From Naganishia liquefaciens (taxonomy: Eukaryota > Basidiomycota > Tremellomycetes > Filobasidiales > Filobasidiaceae), in the NCBI GenBank assembly GCA_013423385.1, contig BLZA01000021.1, forward strand, positions 124,001 through 188,000: a stretch of DNA of 64,000 bases. Direction: 5' to 3'. How positions within the stretch are numbered: the first letter of the stretch is position 1; each line of letters starts with the position of its first letter. Below are positions 22,651 through 33,759 of this stretch, piece by piece. The notes under the pieces were generated by a model. It did no database searches, was not told the origin of the DNA, and was given only the letters and a program-made list of their open reading frames with translations. The translations under genes were made by a program, and so were the position numbers.

Positions 22651-23740
22651 TTACTTGTTGTGCCATAGCAAGTTCCGCAAGGACGTCCAGTGTTCCGAGT
22701 CTCTATAGAGGTATTCTGCGGGAACAAGGGATCAGATCCACGCTACACCACCGCGGTTCGCCATGTCAACGTACTCATGCTGTTGACCATACCGGGCTGC
22801 AGTTTCTCCCCTCGATGTCTGTAAATATACATCACGCAACCCCAACACACAGCTGCGAACACGGCGAATGGCATCTGCGCTGGCGGAATGGGACGCGGGT
22901 TTGCTGCTGTCGATGTGAGCGGCGGAAGAGGAGACGGCAGCGGTTCGAGTGGTGTATTGCGGAGGAAAGAGGGTGCATTGGCGGCAGTTGTGGATTGCGG
23001 CGGTCTTGTCGAGTAGAGACGCGGAAGGAATGAGGCGACGACTCGGGAACAGACGTAAAGGACGATCTGGGAGGAGCCTTCAGAACAGTGCGAGACAAGC
23101 TTCCTTTGTACTGCACTCACCTGTTCGTTGATCTGATAATGAAGATTGGAGGATGAACAACGTCAATCCCCAACTCGAATCTAACCGGGCAGAGATCTGC
23201 CTTGACTTACAGCTGTTCGTTCACCAAACACCCACCAGCCACCCAAAGCCCCAGCGACAAAGGAATCCAAGCTACGTTCCTTACCTGCCCTCGATACCTT
23301 GCGCTGGAGCAATAAGAGCAGCTTGTAAAGGGTCACGAACTTTGTAAGGTTGACGGCGTGGGTGAGGGTGGCACGGAAGATGGCTTGGATCTTCTGCGGC
23401 AGTCTACGTTGAGGCATCAGTGAAAAAGGGAATAAAGATTACAAAGTAAAGCTCACGGCTTGTTACTGAAAAGGAATGTCATAACCAGAGCATGAGGGAA
23501 TCCTACACGGCGATATCGATGTTCAAGGTCAGCATTGCAAGCTACGGTCGACCCGTAAAAGGGACTCGGCGACTCACGGATCTTGCAACCATAGACGAAT
23601 CCATTTCGAGCTCCCTTGAGGATGGCGAACAGTTCTTGATACCGAGGACTGGAGATACGCAGATCGGTAGTGAGCCTCCATCCTGATGATGTGCGGATGA
23701 TATGCACTTACTCAAGTATAAGGGATTGGAGGGATGACAT
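22651..23740 (-). CDS. PXMP4: Peroxisomal membrane protein 4-like (PMP24, Tim17/22/23 family)
   Basis: PMP24 is an integral peroxisomal membrane protein of uncertain role, often called a small channel. Six or so exons give about 245 residues. Telling blocks: ELFAILKGARNGFVYGCKIR, FPHALVMTFLFSN, QKIQAIFRATLTHAVNLTKF, VTLYKLLLLLQRKV, AGALGGWWVFGE, INEQIVLYVCSRVVASFLPR and VFAAVCWGCVMYIY, with the end EYLYRDSEHWTSLRNLLWHN. These follow the animal PMP24 order closely. A Pro/Ser-rich insertion (about 40 residues) before the last helix is longer than in animal homologues. The start exon (MSSLQSLIL) joins across a gtaagt intron. It is divergent from RPA12. Confidence 0.87.
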
Positions 23741-24083
23741 GATGACGATCGGGCCGACGTTTCTTTTGCGTCTGGCAAGAGCTGTTTCCCTCGGAAGTGC
23801 CGACGAGAGTATATCGACGAGAGATACTTTGAGTCGGTCGGCAATCTTGGTCGTCAATATTTCAGCCCATGATTCACAGCGCGGGGTCAATTCGCCCGGC
23901 AATGGACCGACAGCCTACAGCCGGCCTGGTAGCTGTCTGACCCTCCATTACCTAATCCGGGCAAATGCGCGGATACAAAATACTGGTGTCTGGCAAAAGT
24001 TGATGATCTGCTTCATGAAACATTCGGCGAGCAGGCGCGGTATCAGTTCTGCTCCAGTCCCGCCAGGTCGACCAACTGCCATC
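23741..24083. promoter_or_regulatory. Divergent promoter of PXMP4-like gene and RPA12
   Basis: 343 bases between two divergent start codons. No clear TATA box. Confidence 0.4.
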
Positions 24084-24669
24084 ATGTCAAATTCAAAAGC
24101 AATTCGAATCGGTTCGCTCTTATTTTGCCCGGTATGCGGAACATTGCTGGATCTGCCTGGAGACTCGGACGAGATTGTCTGTGACGGATGCGGAAGACGT
24201 GAACCGGCATCCTGTAAGTATTGACTTCCCTTGTCTTTATAAGTGACCGTCTAATATGTATCTCTTACCTTGGTAGCGTACGAAAACCTCAACACCAAGA
24301 CATACTCGCATCCGGCGGCCTTTCCTTCTTCGCTGCGGCAGAAAAGGGCGCTCGTACAATCCAAGGAAGAGGACGGGTCAAGAGAGAAGGGCAAGGATCC
24401 GATCGTACGTTTCTTCCACTGCCACGGAGTAGAGATACCCTTAAACTCATCCAAATCTTTCCGCTTTCCAGTCTCAAGACAAGTGCGAGAAGTGTGGACA
24501 TATCGGATTATCGTACAAGGAGATGCAGCTTCGGTCGGCAGACGAAGGCAGTACCATTTTCTACAAGGTACGCATCACAACCCTTGTCCTTTTTCCTGCC
24601 TACCAGACCGGCTGATTGATCGCTCTCCAGTGTCTGAATTGCGGCAACCAGACGAGTACCAACAACTAG
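24084..24669 (+). CDS. RPA12: RNA polymerase I subunit RPA12
   Basis: Rpa12 is the small zinc-ribbon subunit of nucleolar RNA polymerase I that supports transcript cleavage and termination. Four exons give about 130 residues. The N-terminal ribbon has C-P-V-C and C-D-G-C pairs. The C-terminal TFIIS-like ribbon has CEKCG and CLNCG, with the acidic hairpin QLRSADEGSTIFY that reaches the active site. The protein ends just after the last Cys pair (NQTSTNN), as is usual for the family. Introns use gtaagt and gtacg donors. The linker is long and charged. Confidence 0.92.
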
Positions 24670-25816
24670 CATCACCCAATCGCCTCTCTACTGTACCGGT
24701 CACACCACGTTGTATCATACCCGTCACATAGCGGTTTCACTTTCATTCATAGATTCGAGTTTCCAATTTCCGCCTCAGAGGCTCCGCAAATGACGTGACG
24801 CCGCTACAGCACATTATCTGCAAGGATTTCATTTTCGGCAGTCTTTCGCAGGCCACTCGCGCAGGGATAAAGCCCTCGACAAGTCTTCAGATCGCCGACC
24901 GCGTTCTTCGAGCGGTCACTCTTGCGCATGTGAATTGATGGCAGCGACGGTGGAGCGAGTACTGACCCAAGGACAATGCCATATGATGTTTAAGCAACTC
25001 TTGTTGGTACACATGGCGAGTAGACTATCTCACACGTCGATCGCCGGAAGACGGGTTGTTCAAATACAGATTATAGTTCTGGAAGGCGCGGTTCGGCCAC
25101 TTTGACTGGAAAACTTGACATTGCTCGACTGGTTTTTCCCAGAGCTGCTCTAAAGATTCTTCGTGGCGCAGCTTGACAACGGGTTTCGGCTTCCAGGCGT
25201 GACTAACCAAGACCAAGAGAAAGCACGTGAGGCTTCTCGGTTCATATAGCTGTCCAATGTGGAAGCTATAACGAGTCATGGGCAATTGCCTTGCTATAAG
25301 TTGCAAATAAGATGCTATACGCTCGGCTGCTGTCTCGTGATTCATGAAGTCGTGGTTCTGTTAGGACGCTGGACAGACGAACTGACAGACGACTTGACGA
25401 CCGTGGTCTGCCGTCCATTGTGAAATTGAACCCGCGCGCGAGTACTTATTGGAAGCAGGAGTGCTTGTTTGATTCACACGTCTCAAACACACATGAGCTG
25501 TTGCGTTGGCCCTGTATCAGGGCAGACGCATGCCTCGTTGCAGTATGAGCTATGACCCGGGACGCCCACGTCTGTCAGTACGACTCTAGGACCCATCCAT
25601 ACTCGAGAGTCCCGCCGCGCAGATCGCCCTCCCATCCGCGGTCTGCGATTCTTTCCGGGTGCCGTTTCCGCTCGAGCGCGCGCGTGTCACCGCACCGCGC
25701 CGCTAGTGTTTTGGGGAGGGCGAGCATCGAACGAATTTCCTAAAGTCGAGGTTGAAGTCAGTCGTTGACAAGCGTGCATCTCGTCGTCTGATCACTCCAC
25801 ACGCCCACGGTCCACG
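24670..25816. other. Intergenic region with one weak open frame
   Basis: About 1.15 kb upstream of LAT1. It contains the 106-codon frame listed separately. The part next to LAT1 is C/G-rich with CCGCGC-type tracts. Confidence 0.5.
25025..25345 (-). CDS. Hypothetical small protein (doubtful)
   Basis: A 106-codon uninterrupted frame on the minus strand. The second half is hydrophilic and protein-like (RHEESLEQLWEKPVEQC, QSKWPNRAFQNYNLYLN). The first half has a hydrophobic stretch (SLTCFLLVLVSHAW) that may instead be an intron ending in a TTAG acceptor. I recognise no family. It could be the last exon of a short gene or chance. Confidence 0.3.
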   Translation of the reverse strand: MNHETAAERIASYLQLIARQLPMTRYSFHIGQLYEPRSLTCFLLVLVSHAWKPKPVVKLRHEESLEQLWEKPVEQCQVFQSKWPNRAFQNYNLYLNNPSSGDRRVR

Positions 25817-27881
25817 ATGTACGCATTCCGAACAGCCTCCAAGTTGGCCGTCAAGGCTTCCGCTGCAGGTGCCGCTTCCAAGCGCGGTGAGTAGAGGCTG
25901 TTCTTCGGTGGGATCTCTCAACATACCACAGGGCTCATTCGAATTTTCTTGATGCTTGCTTCGACGATGCTCTTTCTCAGCCCTGCGGACCACCGCCATT
26001 GCTCAGGAACTTACAAAGTTCCAGATGCCCGCCATGTCACCGACCATGACTGAAGGCGGTATCGCCAGCTGGAAGAAGAAGGAAGGAGAGGCCTACAGTG
26101 CCGGTGACGTCCTCTTGGAAATCGTGAGTGTTATCTACGAGGAACGATCCGGTGTGAGGTCGCAAGGAGGCAGCAAACATGTTGCTCGGGCATGGTTCGA
26201 AAAGAGCAGTAGCTAGGAGGCGCAATAAAATTGCTGTCATTCCCAAGTCGCAGAAAGGCTGGGTATTTGCACTGGATCAGCTATGCTTACTGATATCCCT
26301 TACCACTCCAGGAAACTGACAAGGCGACGATGGATGTTGAAGCTCAGGATGACGGTATCATGGCCAAGATTATTGTGCGTAATTCTGAATCCCCGTCCGA
26401 GCTGTCCCTCACCTCTTCTTCTTCAGGTCGGTGATGGAAGCAAAGCCGTCAAGGTCGGAACCGTCATCGCCGTCACTGCTGAGGAAGGTGACGATCTCTC
26501 CGGCGCTGATGCTCTCGCCGCCGAAGGCTCTTCGTCCTCGAGCTCGTCAGAGCAGCCCCCTGCCGAGTCCAAGTCCGAGGCCACCTCTTCCGACAAGGTT
26601 CAGAAGGAGGTCGACTCGGCACCCAAGGACGCTCCCAGCGCTACCCCTACTCTCGGAACGCCAGGTGACCAGTCATACGGTGCCGGTGGTGGCGGTCGGG
26701 ACGCGCAGAAGGCTCCCGCTCAGGACGGAGGTGACAAGCCCAAGTTCTTCGCGAGCCCGTTGGCCAGGAAGTTGGCTTTGGAGAGGGGTATCCCGCTGAG
26801 CCAGGTCAAGGGTACCGGTCCCGAAGGCCGAATCGTCAAGGTGAGCAAAGCCTGTCTGTCTGCGACCTTGTGTACATATTCTGACCGCTATGCTTCCTAC
26901 AGGCCGACATTGAAAAGTTCAAGGGTGCCTCAACATCCGGCGGTCAGTCGAGCGAAGTCGCCAAGACTCCTACTTCGGGCGTCTCCACCCTTCCCGGAAA
27001 CGCGCCTCCTGTGGCCCCGGCAGATTACGAGGATCTCCCCATCTCCAACATGCGACGAACGATCGGCAAGCGACTGCTGGAGAGCAAGACCCAGGTGCCG
27101 CATTACTACTTGACGGTCGAGGTCAACATGGACCGAGTGCAGAAGCTGCGTCAGATGTTCAACAAGGCTGCCGGAGAGGGCAAGCCCAAGCTTTCCGTCA
27201 ACGACTTTAGTAAGTCCCGTCGGTCTTGACGGTGCAATCCCGGTAACTGACTGCATCTTGTGTAGTCGTCAAGGCTTCCGCTTTGGCATTGGCTGAGGTT
27301 CCGGAGGCCAACTCTGCTTGGTTGGGTGATGTCATTCGACAGTAGGTGGTGCGGATCTGGCCACCACAACGCGTTTTTAACGACTCTTTCTAGGTACAAG
27401 AAGGCCGATATCTGTGTCGCTGTCGCTACCCCTAACGGTTTGATCACCCCCATCGTCAAGGACGTTGGCAGCAAGGGTTTGGCCACCATTTCGTCTGAAG
27501 TCAAGGCATTGGCAGGCAAGGCCCGAGACGGCAAGCTGAAGCCCGAAGAGTACCAGGTGAGTGCTCATTGGGTAAAGCAGCGAAACATACACTGATGCAT
27601 TCCGACTGCAGGGCGGAACGTTCACGATCTCCAACTTGGGCATGTTCGGTATTCAGGAGTTCAACGCCATCATCAACCCTCCTCAGTCATGTATCCTGGC
27701 CATCGGTGCCACCGTCGACAAGGTCGTCCCGGCACCGGAAGACCCCAAGGGCTTCAAGGTCGTCCAGGTCATGAGCGCTTCGCTGTCGGCCGATCACCGA
27801 ACGGTCGACGGAGCGGTTGGCTCGAGGTGGTTGAAGGCATTCAAGGACTACATGGAGCAGCCCTTGACTTTCATGCTCTAA
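25817..27881 (+). CDS. LAT1: Dihydrolipoamide acetyltransferase, E2 of pyruvate dehydrogenase
   Basis: E2 is the mitochondrial core of the pyruvate dehydrogenase complex and transfers acetyl groups from lipoyl-lysine to CoA. The product is about 480 residues in eight or nine exons. The first exon encodes a basic, Ala/Ser-rich mitochondrial presequence. One lipoyl domain follows ([14 protein letters not shown], with [10 protein letters not shown] bearing the lipoyl Lys). Then comes an Ala/Ser/Glu-rich linker, an E3/E1-binding domain ([33 protein letters not shown]) and the catalytic domain ending in [16 protein letters not shown], which holds the active-site His. The second intron (26124-26311) is 188 bases, about three times its neighbours. 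Confidence 0.95.
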
Positions 27882-28315
27882 ACACATATGGAGGAGTGGG
27901 ATTGGCGGAGAGCGAGAGAGAGTGAGAGCGTTGTAACAGCTGTTGACGACGGGATTCGGCATCATGGGTGTGTTTCTAGACTTGGGTGTTGTGAATACAG
28001 GCATCGCGACACCATAAAATCCCAAAATTCATAGACTTTTGGGTCGCCTCAGACGGCATTTGTTACATGGGGTATGCGTGATTCTGCCAGGTTTAGCAAA
28101 GCAGTTAGCGACTGATGACCGGTTTGGATGCCCTGGCTGTAATCAGCCAGCTGTCTTGAGGAGGTCTTACGTCATGATCGATCGACAGTCATCAGCGTTT
28201 CAGACTGCGACATTAGGGGACCATATAGGTATGACAAACGTGTAAATAAATGTGCATCGTTCTGGAGTCCCTGTAGAGTCACACTGGAACGACATCAAGC
28301 TGATCAAGCTCACAC
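27882..28315. other. Intergenic region
   Basis: 434 bases between tandem genes; it includes the LAT1 3' end and the promoter of the putative methyltransferase. Nothing else supported. Confidence 0.5.
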
Positions 28316-29364
28316 ATGAAGATGTCGCTTCCTTCGCCTTTCCGCGTCCTCACCTCTTACGGCTCATCAAGCTTTCCATCAATCTTTCCGTTTTCGCAGC
28401 GAGATCTTGTACCGCATGACAACGCTCCCGCCGCCGAGTTTTACACCTATTCTCGACTTGTCAACCACATTGATGATCATGCCATCAAGCATTTGCAAAG
28501 CTTCTACGGTGCCGTCCTTCCTTCGAACGCCGTGATCGAGGGTCAGCAACGGATGATAAAGATTGCGAAAATACTGGACATCTGCAGCAGTTGGGTCTCG
28601 CATATTCCACATACAACAGATCCGTGGAGTACCATGCTCAGGAACCATGTTGTCGGCATAGGAATGAACGCAAAAGAGCTGGCGGCAAATGGGATCTTGT
28701 CACATTGGCTTGTTCACGATCTCGACCAGCAACCTGACTTTCGACCTGCACTCAAGAATGCTGTAAAGGGGGAAGCATATCCGGCTGCACAGAGGCTTGT
28801 ATCGATGACGGACAGTGCCGAAGAGCCAACTGCCGAAGGGCCGTTCGACGGAGTCATATGCAATGTCTCCATCGACTATCTGTCAAGACCGCTCGAAGTC
28901 ATGGAAGTGGTCGCGCGGAATCTGAAGCCAGGGGCTTGGGCGTACATGGCCATCTCGAACAGGTGTTTCCCCTCAAAAGTATGTTGAATCCAGTGCAAGA
29001 ACGATTACACGGCTAATGCTCGCCTCTTAAGGTCATACGCCCCTGGCTTAATCTCTCAACCGAGGACCGACTACACCTCGTCGCTTCCTATTTCCATTTT
29101 GCGGGTACAGCATATAACCCGACTGACCAGAAAGGCACCAAAATAGTTGCGGCAGCGCTCAAGAAGCTACGAGAGACTTCCAACGACATACCGGTCGACA
29201 AAGGAAGTATGGCGAAGAGCCAACTCGCTGGCTCTTCTCATGCCGACAGCAGTTTGACACCAGGACAGCTGTTCGAGGATATCCAGGCTATCGTGCTGGT
29301 GGAGGAGGATAGTCCAGAGGGATGGGATCCGCTGTGGATCGTGTGTGGAAGGAAAAAGGACTGA
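28316..29364 (+). CDS. Putative S-adenosylmethionine-dependent methyltransferase
   Basis: The product is about 330 residues in two exons joined at PSK|VIR (intron about 28979-29030). The fold is suggested by a first strand and motif LDICSSWVSHIP, a GIGMNAKELAAN acidic-loop region, the strand FDGVICNVSIDYLSRPLEVM (motif IV-like), and VVARNLKPGAWAYMAISNRC leading to the last strands. Proteins with LDxCSSWxSH and ISNRCFPTK blocks occur as uncharacterised methyltransferase-like proteins in fungi, algae and bacteria. The substrate is unknown. Two start codons (28316 and 28322) are equally likely. Confidence 0.72.
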
Positions 29365-30580
29365 AGTTGCTGGGCGAAGGAAACCACCAATCGCCGTGTT
29401 TCTCTACCGAGCATCGAAGCCTCGGCGAAGCCGTCGCGAACACAATCTTAATTTGAACGCTGGAGTTGTTGTATTTGAATGATTTGTGGGTCTTGATAGT
29501 TGGTACTCTAGTATCGGCCGTCGGAAGACTCGCCTCGCTTTTCTTCTCATTCTGTAGCTGATGCGTCTCCCTCATTCGCACAGAATGTCCAAAGCGGTTT
29601 CCGTCAAGGCTAACCGACCGCAGAAGAACATTCCGTGAATCCAGGAAGGGCACGAGCACGTGGATAAGCAGGAAATGGGCCATTTACAGCTTCAGATTCG
29701 AGTGCGCTTGGTAGGCCGGACATTAGCGATCACCAAGCAGACCTTCTTTGGCTACAGGTTCAGATCTGGTGTGGTCGAAGGGTCCGTTGTTATGCACGTT
29801 CAGGCGGTTTTGAGATGATTTCGAGATCAGATCAAGGGGCCTTCTGCAACGGCCGAGCGGCAGCTCCTGAAGGGAGTGGCGACCAAAGCGACTTGATCTG
29901 TGATGACAAGCGCGAAATGCTCGACTCCCTCCCCGATAGTGCATACTGTATCAGAGCAGCCCGAATCCGGCTCCAGCGTGGGGTCACGCCTAGATCCAGG
30001 GAGTTTCGCGTCTTGTAAGCTTAGGTCACTTGTAGTTCAGAAGCTTTCTCCAGAATGCATTCGCGGGAACATAGGCACAAAAGGTCGTGTTGACCTTGGG
30101 CTAGCCTAGGTGCAAATATTCACCAGGCGTGGGCAGACCGCGCTGCCCGATACCTAGGCCATCAATCCACGAGCGTCTCCACACCCGGTTGTCAAGGCCC
30201 ATTGGCACATAATATTTGTTTTAAGGAGCAACGGGACTCTATGGACAGGAGGCCCTTTGATGGCGTGACTGGGGTGCCTTGGGACACACGGCGTAGGACC
30301 GCCGAAGACGCTGAATCGAACTCGGTCGCAAATCGGAATTTCCTCGCCAAGAAGCTTTACTCGAAAACACAGCTGTGGGGACAGCCGGGGAGAAGAGCCT
30401 CCCTTGCCTGGCTTTGACGTCGCCTCGCTTTCGAGCAGGACCTTGCCTAAAGAGCCCGTCTCTTGAACAATATCGAAAACGCTTGAAGATGTGCACCACG
30501 AGCGCCGCTCTGCACCTTGGGCGCAATCAAATCTGCCAGGTCGAGGGACCGCGTCAGACAAACTCGGCAAGGATAACAAT

Positions 30581-30660
30581 CAGCAACAGCAGGCAACAGC
30601 AGGCAACAGCAGGCAACAGCAGGCAACAGCAGGCAACAGCAGGCAACAGCAGGCAACAGC
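30581..30660. repeat. 10-bp tandem repeat (aggcaacagc)n
   Basis: About 7.7 near-perfect copies of aggcaacagc. Because 10 is not a multiple of 3, the three frames cycle together and spell a repeating QQQATAGNSR when translated. No gene model supports it being coding. Confidence 0.95.
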
Positions 30661-30972
30661 CTGTCCTGGCACCTTGAGACCCACTTTCCGCACGATTCGC
30701 GCTGGGAAAACCTGCGTCCCTTTTGACAAAACTTTGAGACGCCTCCTCTCCTCTTGGGCAGCCGGACCACCGCGGCTACAATCCTGAGCACCGGAGAACG
30801 CCGCTGGCTTCGTTTCCATGCGTCCGGGCGCACCGACACACTCGGCCGCAAGGCGCAAAGTCCAACCAGCGAGAACTCGCTCAAAAATCATCGCAGACGC
30901 CTCATTTCTTGTGCAAACGACAGCGGGAGGTTCGGAGGTGTTCCCATGTTCGACAGAAGCGTCAAAAAGGAG

Positions 30973-31082
30973 TGCCCGAGGCCTGATTCGAACAGACGGT
31001 CTTTCCATTCCTTGATTCTGCCGTTGCCGTCAGGTTCCGGGCTGAATACGAGTGGAACGCCTTACCACTTGGCCACACGGGC
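30973..31082 (-). tRNA. tRNA-Thr (anticodon CGT) with a 38-nt intron
   Basis: Read on the minus strand, the 5' half has acceptor GCCCGTG, D arm GCC-AAGTGGTAA-GGC, anticodon stem TTCCA and loop CTCGTA. The 3' half (30973-31008) has stem TGGAA, variable AGACC, T arm GTCTG-TTCGAAT-CAGGC, acceptor CTCGGGC and discriminator A. The intervening 31009-31046 is a canonical intron one base after the anticodon. The acceptor stem has one T-T mismatch (pair 6-67). The anticodon reads ACG codons. The D and T arms carry normal internal promoter boxes (TGGCCAAGTGG and GTTCGAATC). Confidence 0.87.
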
Positions 31083-31548
31083 ATTTGATAATCGTTTTTG
31101 CGCGCAGGTTTATAGTGCGGGAAATAAAATCATTCTGTCTGCTATGTAGAGGTGGACTTCCCTTGCTGGACATATCAAGAAGCATAAAGTAGAGGATATT
31201 TCGAATCTCCCACGACCCACTTTTCCTCGAATGAACTAATATCGCCAGCCCAGAGAAGAAGCTCGACCAGAGACATCTGATGGAAAATTTTGATCGTCCC
31301 GGAGCCACATGTATTCGGAGTCACTTGCGGACCGAACAGAAGCCGAAGCCGAGCCCGAACGTCTTCCGAATAATAGTGTACTTCCACGGCGACCACCATG
31401 CGCTTCGCGATTGACTGTAAAAGGCTGAAAAGAACAATGCGGAAGGCCGGTGCATCTGGCAATTGGAAGTCTCCCAAATAGTCGACGTCTGCAGGAGGAA
31501 GCCACTTGGACACTATTCACTGAGCTCACTCTCGCAATCCCAGCCAAA

Positions 31549-33454
31549 ATGGACGTCGAGCACGAGCAAACCAGCTTTCATCGGTTCGAAGTCGATGACT
31601 CTCGACCAGCCTCGACGACGAATACCGACTTCGATCCCCATTCGCCCTCGGATATCATTCCACTCCTGCCGCCCGTAGATCGCGGCAAAGATGCATGGCT
31701 CTTCCTAGCAGGCGCGACTACCGTCGAGGTGCTCGTCTGGGGCTTGCCCTTCAGTGTTGGTGTCTTGCGAGAGTATTGGAGTCGAGAGCTGTTCCCGACT
31801 GAAGTCTATCATGGAGATACAATGTTGACACTAGCCGCCACGCTGTAGGTACCTGGACCTGATCAACTGCTATGGGTACATCTAATCATTGCGCAGGCAA
31901 ACCGGTCTTTTGTATATGCTTGGAGTGATTTTCGGCCCGTGAGCATAGAGCTCAACCTCCAGTACCACCGCTGACAGCTCTGCAACTCAGCCTGAGCTCT
32001 GCATATCCACAGTATCGATGGCAACTCATGCTCCTCGGATTATCAGGGGCAAGCCTGTCGATGGTCATGAGTGCATTCGCGACTCAGCCCTGGCATCTGG
32101 TGGTCACCTTGGGTCTCATTTATCCAATGTCCGGTCGTGAGTCACATTTCGCCATATGCCTATCGGTGCTAAATCTGGATCTGCCAACGAAAGTCATTTA
32201 TATGCCGGCAGCTATCCTTCTCTTCGAGTGGTTCCAGCAAAAGCGAGGATTGGCGAACGGAATCATGTACGCGGGGACCGGCGCTGGAGGAACAGTATTC
32301 CCCTTTATTGTTCAGGCCTTATTGCAAGCTTTTGGATACAAGGCAGCGATGATCAGTCTGGTACGTTCTGTATGGCTCCATTCGTTTCCATCTGACATGG
32401 TTCCGTACATCAGGGTCTTGGCTACTTTGCCGTTGGTGCGATCGCCATCCCAACTCTGAAGCCGCGAATCCCGGCCGGACGTTCAAGGGCAATTCAGAGC
32501 TCCCTAGACCCCGGCGAGCGATCTCATTCGCGACCCAAGATCAACTGGAGCTTTTTAAGACGCAGCCCAATATACGCCTTTGCCGGTAGTATTTTGCTAT
32601 CTTCGCTCGGCAATTTTCTGCCAATCGTCTGGATACCGAGTGAGTGCCAAGGTCACTATCAGGGCCTGTCGTTAACGAGTCATGAAGCCTATGCTCAGGA
32701 CCTCGGAGTCAACAAGCCGGACGGAACCACGTTGCTTGCTATCGCAAACGGTAAATATCGTCACTGCCTCACCGCGCGACCTCAAACTGACATTCCGGTT
32801 CGTAGCGGCGTCCGTGCCGGGACTCCTTCTTCTTGGCTACTTGAGCGACCACTGGCCCTTGAGATTCGTCATTACACTCACCTGTCTCGGCTCAGCAGCG
32901 GCGTGCCTGCTCCTGTGGGGTTTTTCGACGAATTCTGGCGTATTGATCGCGTTTGTAGTCATCTTTGGTTTGCTGGGACTCAGCTTTTCGGCAATTTGGT
33001 CAAAACTTATCGGTATCATTGCCAGTAAGTGACGGAGAGCCTAATAATATGTCGATTGTCCTCTGAGCTGATCAATCCCCCTGCGATAGAGGATGACCCT
33101 TCCCTCCCTTCTATCGTCTTCCCCATTTTTGCGTTCATGCGGGGCATCGGCAACATCACTTCCGGTCAGCAAGCGGCCATACTGATCTCAGCTGTACGGG
33201 TCGCTGATTATAGTACACGTCCTCCGCTGGTACAGGCCCGGTATCAGAAGCCCTGCTAAGAGCTCCGGCCTGGAGTGGCGCTGCCGGCGCTTATGGCTTC
33301 AAGAACTATGTAAGTTTGGAGAAGTCAGGTCGAAGATCCGCGCTGACTTCCGGGAAACCCCATTCAATCGTTATAGGGCGCGCTTCTGATGTACACAGGT
33401 ATCACCATGCTTGCTGGCTTCGGCGCTGGTATTGCGTATAAAGACAGCGATTAA
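31549..33454 (+). CDS. Major facilitator transporter, monocarboxylate (MCT) type
   Basis: The product is about 480 residues in eight or so exons with twelve expected membrane helices. A hydrophilic N-terminus (about 55 residues) leads into WLFLAGATTVEVLVWGLPFS and GVLREYW. Family-like blocks are IYMPAAILLFEWFQQKRGLA and GIMYAGTGAGGTVFPF (the helix 4-5 region), the central loop (about 40 residues), then LLGYLSDHWPLRFVI and the last helix MYTGITMLAGFGAGIAYKDS. Fungal members of this group transport monocarboxylates, riboflavin or unknown solutes, so the substrate is open. Intron edges in the middle were inferred from frame changes. Confidence 0.8.
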
Positions 33455-33759
33455 CGCGAACGGAATAGCGGCCGCCCACAGTGCTCGACATTTTTTTTTT
33501 TTAATAACTCTGGACAAGTCTCAAAAACAGTCACCTATGGGTCACCACTGCAAGTACGATCGGCTGCTTGCCTCAAAGTACTAGATTGCGAAGCAGATAT
33601 CAGATTCTTATGCAGATGTACAAAGACTTTGGTTTCGTAACAACTCGTAACAAATTCGACAATTGGCAAACGACTCTTTATGCCCGAAAACGATCTATAG
33701 AGTGTACCCTCAAGAAGCCTCTTGAGAACCACTTTTCTTCTCTCAACCTAGGTGTTCCG
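33455..33759. other. Intergenic region between convergent genes
   Basis: 305 bases with a run of T near 33491. Only 3' ends of the transporter and clathrin heavy chain are expected here. Confidence 0.6.

Larger units (their letters stand above)
29365..31548. other. Gene-poor region with tandem repeat and tRNA
   Basis: About 2.2 kb. Apart from the 10-bp tandem repeat and the tRNA-Thr, the open frames overlap one another, resemble nothing known and mostly arise because the repeat is open in several frames. Confidence 0.6.

Noticed and set aside
30581-30660. CRISPR-like direct repeats
   Set aside because: Units are only 10 bp, directly adjacent without spacers, in a eukaryotic genome.
30491-30787. 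Gln-rich protein over the 10-bp repeat
   Set aside because: Produced by the tandem repeat being open in all frames; no flanking conserved sequence or splice-linked exons.
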